Origin: Pseudoalteromonas sp. NC201
Lineage (GTDB): Bacteria > Pseudomonadota > Gammaproteobacteria > Enterobacterales > Alteromonadaceae
DNA length: 64,000 bases
Direction: 5' to 3'
Assembly: GCF_002850255.1 (NCBI RefSeq)
Contig: NZ_CP022523.1
Span: 1,002,486 to 1,066,485 of the forward strand
The notes under the pieces were generated by a model that worked only from the letters and a program-made list of their open reading frames with translations, searched no databases and was not told the origin of the DNA. Below, piece after piece: positions 16,405 to 23,415 of this stretch (positions are counted from its first letter, which is position 1; each line of letters starts with the position of its first letter). A program made the translations under genes and the position numbers.

Positions 16405-16512
16405 AAACTTTTTTAAAAAAGTTTTTATTTACCTGAATTTTATAAGATTCTTTTTCAAGAAAATTGTCTTTGCAGGTAAAGAAGCACCATCTGATGCCTC
16501 TTTTTTATTGCG

Positions 16513-16725
16513 TCATTTAGGACTTAAGTTTTGCTGTCTCAACATAGAGACTTGATCAAACCCTATTCCCCAGTCGTCAGTTTCAACTTCTTCTATAACG
16601 ACAAAAGTAACATGTGGCGCTTTATCAAGGACATCCACCATAAGCTGAGTTGCACCTTTTATTAAGGCTTGCTTCTGAGCAGGTGTAACGCCTTCCTTCG
16701 TGATTTTAATATTGATGATTGGCAT
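16513..16725 (-). CDS. 4-oxalocrotonate tautomerase family protein
   Basis: The protein is a 70-residue tautomerase with the catalytic Pro directly after the initiator Met (MPIINIKI), as in 4-OT and related enzymes that shift keto/enol double bonds. TAGGAGA precedes the ATG. It is the last gene of a three-gene operon with an NTF2-like protein and a glutathione S-transferase, controlled from the divergent LysR gene. Together they suggest detoxification of an electrophilic or aromatic compound; the substrate is unknown. Confidence 0.85.
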   Translation of the reverse strand: MPIINIKITKEGVTPAQKQALIKGATQLMVDVLDKAPHVTFVVIEEVETDDWGIGFDQVSMLRQQNLSPK

Positions 16726-16735
16726 TGGTTATCTC

Positions 16736-17104
16736 CTACAGATCATCATACATTTTGTTGACGATACGCCATTGTCCATCTTCTTTAAGTAAACCAATAA
16801 AGTCGATATAGTGATGTTCAAACAGTGGGCAATACAGCTTGACCATTGCTTGATGGTTTACAACATCCACCGACAAAATACGGTAATTAAAAGCAGCGCT
16901 TTGGCTTTCGGGCGTTTGTCGAGATGAAACCAAATCTAGCCACTGTGATTTGGTGCGCCTCATTCCAGGAGCTTTGAGCACCGCGTCAACGTGGAAAACT
17001 GCATCCAACTTTTTAATATCTCCTTGGTGTAGCCCTTCAAAATATTGTTGAATAACCGCAGTTACTTTGTCTAAATCCTGTAGTTTGAAAATAGGCTTAG
17101 TCAT
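16736..17104 (-). CDS. NTF2-like (SnoaL/lumazine-binding type) protein
   Basis: The 122-residue protein has the cone-shaped NTF2-like fold signature: an N-terminal helix (VTAVIQQYFEGLHQGD), then strands and the end pattern GQWRIVNKMYDDL. It resembles the putative lumazine-binding/SnoaL-like group, which includes small isomerases, dehydratases and ligand carriers. It lies seven bases after the GST gene and ten before the tautomerase gene, so it is in one operon with them. Confidence 0.8.
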   Translation of the reverse strand: MTKPIFKLQDLDKVTAVIQQYFEGLHQGDIKKLDAVFHVDAVLKAPGMRRTKSQWLDLVSSRQTPESQSAAFNYRILSVDVVNHQAMVKLYCPLFEHHYIDFIGLLKEDGQWRIVNKMYDDL

Positions 17105-17111
17105 ATTAAGC

Positions 17112-17726
17112 TCATGCGTCTGTACTGTGTGCTTGTTCAGCTGCTATCGAGGCGATAAAGCTGGGCCTTGCCTCAACTGCAGCTAACATTTTGCTGACTT
17201 TTTCTGGAATGATAATGTCGACTGGAAAATAGGTGCCCCAACGCGCATATACAGCCAGCATGATATCCGCAGTGGAAACCTGATCGCCGCCTAAAAATGA
17301 TTGCTGCGCTAACTTTTTCTCGACTAACACCCATAATTCGTTGATGGCAACCGCTGCCGCTTCTAAAAATGGCTGGCGTGCATGCTCATCAGCGATTGCG
17401 CCTGTGGCAAAAAACAGACGATTGTAAGCCGGGTGCATAGTAGCATTGGCAAACAGAATGTTTTCTATCGCTTGTTGCTTTTGAAGAACATCAGCTTGAG
17501 GAAGAAGGTTATTTTCGTGTTTATTGAGTAGATAAAGTAGGATTGCAGCGCCTTCTACTAAGCAGTTTTCGCCATCGTTAAGAACCGGGATTTTACCTGT
17601 TGGGTTAATGGCTAAAAAGTTATCAACACCGCGTTTGTCAACCAGTTCGAAGGGTTGTTTTAATTCTCTTAATATGACTTGCGTTGCTAGCGCACAAGCA
17701 CCTGGTAAGTAATATAACGTATACAT
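17112..17726 (-). CDS. Glutathione S-transferase
   Basis: The 204-residue cytosolic GST has a thioredoxin-like N-terminal domain (MYTLYYLPGACALATQVILR, cis-Pro in GKIPVL, then the glutathione-binding EGAAIL) and an all-helical C-terminal domain with FLGGDQVSTADIM. The beta-class look of YLPGACA fits bacterial GSTs. The ATG chosen follows GAGGA at nine bases; the earlier ATG sits on the Shine-Dalgarno itself. First gene of the operon, divergent from the LysR regulator. Confidence 0.92.
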   Translation of the reverse strand: MYTLYYLPGACALATQVILRELKQPFELVDKRGVDNFLAINPTGKIPVLNDGENCLVEGAAILLYLLNKHENNLLPQADVLQKQQAIENILFANATMHPAYNRLFFATGAIADEHARQPFLEAAAVAINELWVLVEKKLAQQSFLGGDQVSTADIMLAVYARWGTYFPVDIIIPEKVSKMLAAVEARPSFIASIAAEQAHSTDA

Positions 17727-17850
17727 AATGGTTTTCCTCATTTGCTTCTTGGCTAAAAGACAAGCTCAGTGTATAAACTAGATGTTGTTTGATATATAGC
17801 TACAATGAGAACCAAGAGTTCACATAGTGGAAACAATAATCAAGGAAAGT

Positions 17851-18732
17851 ATGAATAAGCTACGAGCGATAGAAATGTTTGTAAAACTGGCTGAGGTACG
17901 CAGTTTTACTCGTGTTGCAGAGCAATATAATACATCCAAATCCATGATCAGTAAGGAGATCAGCCGACTAGAAGCTGAGCTTGGTGCGCGGCTTATACAT
18001 CGCACCACGCGCAATTTGCAGCTCACGCATGTGGGAGAAGGCTATTTACAACGTGCTAAGGATATTCTCAATAAGTTAGAGGATGCAGACACCTTCATAC
18101 AAGAGTCGCAGCAAGCACCAAAAGGTAAGCTAAAGGTGAATGTGCCAATGGTGCTTGGGATCACTGACTTGGCAGCAATGTTCGCCGATTTTATGCAAGC
18201 GTATCCCGATGTCGACCTTGAAATACATTTAGGAGATGAGGATATCGACTTAGTAGAACAGGGATTCGATTTAGGTTTTCGGGCTTCCAGTCGCCCGTTT
18301 GACTCAAGTTATATAGGAAAAGAAATTACTCAATTTAGTTATCATGTATGCGCCTCACCACAATATTTAGCGAGTCACCCTGCAATCGAATCAGCACAAG
18401 ATTTAATTCATCATAATTGTTTTGAATACAGCTATTCAAAACGCAAGAACTTATGGCCATTAGACGAAGGTGTGCGAATAAAAGGCTCCCTTAAAGTGAA
18501 CAATGTCCTTTTTATGTTGCAGGCAATTAAAAGCCATTTGGGAATAGGGGTTTTACCTGAATTTGCCTGTAGAGAAGCACTTGAAAAGGGTGAGATAGTC
18601 AGTATTTTGCAGCACGCTGACAAGCCAACGCTAGCCTTATATGCACTGTATCCCGCACGCCAATTTGTGCCAGCCGCGGTACTTCAATGTATCGAGTTTT
18701 TACAGGCTTGGTTTAAGCGTGACGGGCACTGA
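17851..18732 (+). CDS. LysR-family transcriptional regulator
   Basis: The 293-residue protein has an N-terminal winged helix (about 1-60, FVKLAEVRSFTRVAEQYNTS then SMISKEISRLEAELGARL) and a LysR substrate-binding domain. The ATG with AAGGA upstream is preferred over an earlier GTG. It is divergent from the GST/NTF2/tautomerase operon across about 120 bases, the usual LysR layout, and probably controls it in response to an unknown inducer. Confidence 0.92.
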   Translation: MNKLRAIEMFVKLAEVRSFTRVAEQYNTSKSMISKEISRLEAELGARLIHRTTRNLQLTHVGEGYLQRAKDILNKLEDADTFIQESQQAPKGKLKVNVPMVLGITDLAAMFADFMQAYPDVDLEIHLGDEDIDLVEQGFDLGFRASSRPFDSSYIGKEITQFSYHVCASPQYLASHPAIESAQDLIHHNCFEYSYSKRKNLWPLDEGVRIKGSLKVNNVLFMLQAIKSHLGIGVLPEFACREALEKGEIVSILQHADKPTLALYALYPARQFVPAAVLQCIEFLQAWFKRDGH

Positions 18733-18795
18733 TTGTTAAGCAAATAAGGTGGTTTACATTTCTTCATTACTTTGCCACATTAACTACTGGTTTAG

Positions 18796-18969
18796 ATGAT
18801 GGAACAATCAATGAAATGTGATAAACAAAATGCCAATCGAAAAATAGGTCTGGGGCTGGCTATCGGCGCAGGAATTGGCACAGCCGTGGGCGTTGCATCT
18901 GGGCAAATCATGTACACCTTACCTATCGGCATTGCGATGGGAATATTGATTGGACGTAAGTATTTTTAA
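18796..18969 (+). CDS. Small glycine-zipper membrane protein, 57 aa
   Basis: The 57-residue frame has a polar, Lys-rich N-terminus (about 16 residues), then a Gly/Ala/Ile/Val-rich stretch (residues 18-54) with GxxxG spacing (GLGLAIGAGIGTAVG, then PIGIAMGILIG) and a basic end. It is probably a single- or double-pass membrane protein that packs through glycine zippers. The ribosome binding site is weak; three ATGs at positions 1, 2 and 6 are possible starts. The strong compositional pattern supports a real gene, but I recognise no family. Confidence 0.6.
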   Translation: MMEQSMKCDKQNANRKIGLGLAIGAGIGTAVGVASGQIMYTLPIGIAMGILIGRKYF

Positions 18970-19024
18970 TCTAATGAGCTACTCGCTACGTATCTTTGCT
19001 TTTAATTAGGGGAAGGTTAAGCAA

Positions 19025-19276
19025 GTGCAATTTAGTGACTCAGAAATTTCCAGGATCATTGAAATGGCGTGGGAGGATAGGACGCCATTTGAAGCTATTG
19101 AGCGACAGTTTGAGCTTAGTGAACCTGAAGTGATAAAATTGATGCGTTGTAGCCTAAAACCCAGCAGTTTTAGGCTATGGCGGCAACGAGTAAATGGCCG
19201 TAACACTAAGCATATTAAACTTAGAAGCAAAGCGGTCAATCGCGGATATTGCAAAACCCAATACAAACAAAGGTAA
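19025..19276 (+). CDS. DUF2805/TIGR03643 family protein
   Basis: The 83-residue protein carries the family core (IIEMAWEDRTPFEAIERQF, then EVIKLMRCSLKPSSFRLWRQRV). The start is GTG with AAGG nearby. The N-terminal part has a helix-turn-helix look. Function is not established. The basic C-terminal end beyond the family core is variable. It converges with the acetyltransferase gene. Confidence 0.82.
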   Translation: MQFSDSEISRIIEMAWEDRTPFEAIERQFELSEPEVIKLMRCSLKPSSFRLWRQRVNGRNTKHIKLRSKAVNRGYCKTQYKQR

Positions 19277-19311
19277 CGCGTTATCTAAACCTTTGGGTAT
19301 TAGTCTTTGCT

Positions 19312-19857
19312 TTATTGAAGGTCGCTTGCAAGTAAGCCGAATAGTGCAGAGTCTGAGACTTCACCAGCAATTTCCCAGCGAGCACGTAAGTGACCTTCTT
19401 TAGTAAATCCAAGTTTTGTTAGCACTTTGGCTGAGCCGATATTAGCGGGATCAATTTCAGCTTCAATACGCCTCAACTGTAGTGTTGAAAAAGCATAGTT
19501 AATGAGTGCAGAGCCCGCTTCTTGAATGACACCTTGCCCCCAGTGAGATTTGGCAATACCAAAGCCAATTTCGGCGCGACGTGACTCTTTATCCCAGCTA
19601 AAAAGTAAACATTTACCAATTAATGTTTCATCACTTTTCGAAACAATGGCCAGTGTGATCGCTTGTTGCGTAGTCAAATCTTCATGTGATTGCTTGATAA
19701 ATTGCGTTGCATCGTCAAGGCATTCCCAAGGTGGCGTGTTCCAATAGCGCATGACGTCTGCGTCTGAGAATATGGCAAATAGCGCTTCGGCGTCTTGTGA
19801 GGTTAGGGATCTAAGTGTGAATCGCTCGGTGTCGAGTTGGATTGTAGTTAATAGCAA
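19312..19857 (-). CDS. GNAT-family N-acetyltransferase (RimJ/RimL type)
   Basis: The protein has the layout of the RimJ/RimL group: TERFTLRSLTSQDAEALF at the start, IGFGIAKSHWGQGVIQEAG in the acetyl-CoA-binding region, and ANIGSAKVLTKLGFTKEG near the end. A TTG start with AGGGA upstream gives 181 residues. The upstream ATG in the same frame lies inside the terminator of the preceding peptidase gene and was rejected. The acceptor amine is unknown. Confidence 0.85.
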   Translation of the reverse strand: MLLTTIQLDTERFTLRSLTSQDAEALFAIFSDADVMRYWNTPPWECLDDATQFIKQSHEDLTTQQAITLAIVSKSDETLIGKCLLFSWDKESRRAEIGFGIAKSHWGQGVIQEAGSALINYAFSTLQLRRIEAEIDPANIGSAKVLTKLGFTKEGHLRARWEIAGEVSDSALFGLLASDLQ

Positions 19858-19877
19858 TATCTTTTTCCCTGATAAAA

Positions 19878-19899
19878 AAGGGCGCCAATTAGCGCCCTT
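19878..19899 (-). terminator. Rho-independent terminator of the S9 peptidase gene
   Basis: AAGGGCGC and GCGCCCTT pair around a 6-base loop, followed by a T-run on the minus strand. Confidence 0.85.
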
Positions 19900-19918
19900 A
19901 AACATTAAGCTGGCTTAC

Positions 19919-21973
19919 TTATTTATTCGCGCCTTTAACGGCTTTTAGCTTCGCCGCGTGGTCAATTTCATAATCTGGCATGTCTTTTTTGCCTTCGACT
20001 AGGTAGTTGTCCATCCAGCGCATCAAGCGCAAGCTGTAATCGTATTGAGCCGCAGCTTTGCGGTTACCGTGGCCTTCGCCTGGATAGTAAACTAGACGTA
20101 CGTCTTTACCTTGCACTTTCATATAGCGATATAGCTCCATAGACTGTGCTGGGTGTACTCGCGGGTCATCTTTACCATGCATAATGAGTAATGGCGTCTT
20201 TGATTGACCAGCCCAGTAAATCGGACTGCGCTCTAGGTACCACTGCCACTTATCCCAAGGGTAAGAGCGAGCGTGCACTAAGTACATTTCGTTTGAGATA
20301 TCGGTAGTACCAAACTTAGATAGTTGGTTCGTTACCCCAACAAACATCACGCTTGCTGCAAAGTGTTCGGTTAGTTTTGTAGCACCCCAAGCTGAGGCAT
20401 AACCGCCGTAAGAGCCACCAGTAATACCAACACGCTTAGTGTCTACTAAACCGGTATTGACTAGGTATTCTTTCATATCTACTAAGTCGTCAAACTCTTT
20501 ACCTGCGTAGTCACCTTGGCCAAGTTTTGAGTAATCAACGCCTTTACCTGTCGAACCACGGTAGTTTGGATAGAATACCGCATAGCCGCGTGCTGCGCCC
20601 ATTTGACCCGGATCTGAATAGCTCGTGAGCCAGCCATTCTTATCGTGGCTTTCAGGGCCACCGTGCACCGACATGATCAGTGGATAACGTGTACCTTCTT
20701 GGTAATCAAGTGGATAAATTAATACGCCACCAATTTCAACGCCATCGCGGGCTTTGAAGTTAATAGCCTCTTGTTTTGCAAACCGTTTGTTGTCTAACCA
20801 CGGGTTTGAGTTTGATAGACGAGTTGCCTTGCTTGAGCGGATCACAAACACTTCATTTGGGTGCTTAGCGGTATTTGCACGTAGGGCAATGGTTTTGTCT
20901 GAGTCAGAGATAGATAGATTCGATGCGATAAACTTACCTTCTTTGATAAGTTTCTTGTATTTGTTTGAGCCAACTTTAATTTGGCCAACAAAACTCTCAG
21001 CGCCGACGTTTGCGACAAAAGTCAGCTGGTTTTTGCGGTTTGACCACTCAAAATCACCGATGTGACCCATAAAGTTTGGGATCCACTCTTCTACTTTGCC
21101 GCTTTGTGCATCAGCAAGGTATAAACGACCAGTTGCCGGGTCATGCTTGTCTTCAGCGCCTAAAATCGCGATGTATTTACCATCGTGAGAAAACTCTGCG
21201 GTACCAAGCTTACCTTCTGTTTTGAACGAAGTGGTAATTTGTTGTGTTTTTGCATCAAGTACATGCCATTGTGATTTCATGTACTTGTCATCAATAAGCG
21301 CTGTTGGCTGGGTTTTTACCAGTAATTTAGAGGCATCGTCAGCCCAGTTTATTTCACTAACATAACCTTCGATGTTTAGTGCCGCTGGGGTCAATGGTTT
21401 TTCTGACGCTGCAAGATCAATGATATGAAGCTGTTTGTTTTTTAAACCCAGTTCATACACTTCAGCCATAAAACCAAGCTTTTTCAGCTCTTTTTCTGAC
21501 TTATCGGCAGCTGGCATTGCAAGGATTGCAACCTGTTTGCCATCAGGGCTTAGACTATAGGCCGAGATCCCAGTTCCTTTTAGTGAAAGCACTTTCTGTG
21601 CTTCCCCACCGTTTACCGCGATGCGATAAAGGGCGCGTTGCTTGTCTTCTTTTTTCTTGGTTAGGAAATAAATGAACTGACCGTCGGCCGACCAAGAGAT
21701 GCTTGAGATGCTCACTTTACCGGTGATAAATGGGCGCTCTACACCTTCGTCGTCAACCACATAAAGTTCACTGTAATTAGAACCATTTTGGTCAACGTAA
21801 AGCTCGCGCGGTACCGAGCGAGTAAAAGCAACGAGTTCGCCGTCAGGACTCACCGACGTTGAGCTTACCGATTGGATCTTTGGGATGTCTTCAATAGTGA
21901 TAGTATCGCTTGCGAGGCTTGCAGCACTGGTGAAGCCCATTGCTAAAGCCAAAGCAGACTTAAGTAGTTTCAT
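19919..21973 (-). CDS. Exported S9 family prolyl oligopeptidase/dipeptidyl peptidase
   Basis: The 684-residue protein has a signal peptide (cleavage near SLAS), a TolB/WD40-like beta-propeller (about 30-400) and a C-terminal alpha/beta-hydrolase domain. The catalytic Ser521 is in GGSYGGY, Asp in GKDDPRV and His in EGHGN. The motif GGSYGGY points to the acylaminoacyl-peptidase/S9C branch rather than S9A. It would cut peptides in the periplasm. Single gene with its own terminator. Confidence 0.9.
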   Translation of the reverse strand: MKLLKSALALAMGFTSAASLASDTITIEDIPKIQSVSSTSVSPDGELVAFTRSVPRELYVDQNGSNYSELYVVDDEGVERPFITGKVSISSISWSADGQFIYFLTKKKEDKQRALYRIAVNGGEAQKVLSLKGTGISAYSLSPDGKQVAILAMPAADKSEKELKKLGFMAEVYELGLKNKQLHIIDLAASEKPLTPAALNIEGYVSEINWADDASKLLVKTQPTALIDDKYMKSQWHVLDAKTQQITTSFKTEGKLGTAEFSHDGKYIAILGAEDKHDPATGRLYLADAQSGKVEEWIPNFMGHIGDFEWSNRKNQLTFVANVGAESFVGQIKVGSNKYKKLIKEGKFIASNLSISDSDKTIALRANTAKHPNEVFVIRSSKATRLSNSNPWLDNKRFAKQEAINFKARDGVEIGGVLIYPLDYQEGTRYPLIMSVHGGPESHDKNGWLTSYSDPGQMGAARGYAVFYPNYRGSTGKGVDYSKLGQGDYAGKEFDDLVDMKEYLVNTGLVDTKRVGITGGSYGGYASAWGATKLTEHFAASVMFVGVTNQLSKFGTTDISNEMYLVHARSYPWDKWQWYLERSPIYWAGQSKTPLLIMHGKDDPRVHPAQSMELYRYMKVQGKDVRLVYYPGEGHGNRKAAAQYDYSLRLMRWMDNYLVEGKKDMPDYEIDHAAKLKAVKGANK

Positions 21974-22107
21974 TATTTATCCTAAATTTTCATTCACTTG
22001 TTGTAACTTCAAGATGAAGTTTTTAGGCATTCTACTTGTCACCAGAATAAAAACCAATGTTTGCGATTAATTGTCGGTTAAGTCTGATAAAGCAAAACCG
22101 TTATCTT

Positions 22108-22413
22108 TTATAGGCCAAAATTCAGCGCGCCTGAATAATCAGCCTGAAACGGCATTAGATGATTAAGTGCATACGAAATGTTGCCTTTGTCATCCATGAT
22201 GTAGATAGAAGCACCACAGTGTTTGCAAAAACCATGCTCCTGGATGGTTTGAGCTTTCGAATGCGGCACCACAAATCGTTCGAGAGATTTACAAGGATTT
22301 TCGATCAGACCGTGAGCCTGAATAAACTGCACACCAGTGCATATTTCGTTGGCTGTTGTCGTGGTGAAAATACGATAGTGGATCTGGCCGCAGTGGCACG
22401 ACGTGGTGATCAT
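22108..22413 (-). CDS. GFA-like zinc protein, shortened
   Basis: The 101-residue protein has the N-terminal CHCG and the later FCKHCGA zinc motifs of the GFA family (glutathione-dependent formaldehyde-activating enzyme-like, CENP-V fold). The middle CxxC typical of the family is reduced to a single Cys, so activity is doubtful. It is divergent from a LysR gene, which may control it. Confidence 0.72.
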   Translation of the reverse strand: MITTSCHCGQIHYRIFTTTTANEICTGVQFIQAHGLIENPCKSLERFVVPHSKAQTIQEHGFCKHCGASIYIMDDKGNISYALNHLMPFQADYSGALNFGL

Positions 22414-22509
22414 GTTGATGTCCTTTGTTTTCTTTTGAGTTAAGTTTACTTTTTATTTTTAGTTAATATATATTCATTTGGTGTAAAGACTTTTTCCTAA
22501 GAGGAAATA

Positions 22510-23415
22510 ATGAGAAAGGAATACGATAAACTTCACTTACTTAAAATATTATGTTGTGTCGCTGAGCAACACTCCTTCAGTCGAGCTGCAGAGCAGCTCG
22601 GTACCACGACTTCAGCGGTGAGTAAATCGATAGCGCAGCTAGAGTCGTCTTATGGACAAGTACTTTTAAATAGAACAACCCGTAAACTCGCCTTGTCTGA
22701 TGCCGGTAAGTTGGTTTATGAAAAAGGGAAAAAGATCCTTCGCGCGCTACGCGATTTGGAAGAGGAAGTTGAACAAGTTGGTGTGCATCAATCCGGGCAT
22801 CTAAAAATAACCTTTCCAAATACGATAGGGCGTATGCTACTGAGCCAAATTTGTATCGATTTTCAAAAGCGCTATCCGCAAATAAAGTTAGAGCTGATGT
22901 TTACCGCAGCAAATCAGGATTTAATCGAAGATGAGATTGATGTGGCGTTTAGGCTCTCAGCTGCGCTCAAAGACAGTCAATTTTATGTCTTGAAATTAAT
23001 CAATATAAACTCAACTTTTGTTGCCACGCCCAGCTATTTAGCGGCTCACGGGAAGCCTGAGCAATTAGATGAACTGAGTAGGCACAATATGTTGTTATCT
23101 AAACTTAACCATGTTGAAGATAGTTGGCATGACGGAACTCGAAGTTATGCTTTGCAAGGTAATTTGATAGCGAACAGTCGCTTTCACATTCGAGAGGCGG
23201 TGTTGGCAGGGTTGGGGATTGCCATGCTACCGTCTTATTTCTGCCAACGGGATATTGATTCGGGCGCTTTGGTTGAGCTGTTTCCCGAGCAAAATAGGCC
23301 CCAAGTTACTTTGCATGCCATATATAAAGTGAAACGAGAGCACTCTGCAAAGCTAGATTTATTCTTAGGGTTTGTACAGGCGCAATTATCATGCAAATCA
23401 GAATTGGTACCTTAG
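22510..23415 (+). CDS. LysR-family transcriptional regulator
   Basis: The 301-residue protein has a winged-helix N-terminus (CCVAEQHSFSRAAEQLGT, TSAVSKSIAQLES) and a LysR effector-binding domain. AGGA precedes the ATG. It is divergent from the GFA-like gene. Its 3' end overlaps the convergent TonB-receptor gene by 18 bases. Confidence 0.92.
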   Translation: MRKEYDKLHLLKILCCVAEQHSFSRAAEQLGTTTSAVSKSIAQLESSYGQVLLNRTTRKLALSDAGKLVYEKGKKILRALRDLEEEVEQVGVHQSGHLKITFPNTIGRMLLSQICIDFQKRYPQIKLELMFTAANQDLIEDEIDVAFRLSAALKDSQFYVLKLININSTFVATPSYLAAHGKPEQLDELSRHNMLLSKLNHVEDSWHDGTRSYALQGNLIANSRFHIREAVLAGLGIAMLPSYFCQRDIDSGALVELFPEQNRPQVTLHAIYKVKREHSAKLDLFLGFVQAQLSCKSELVP

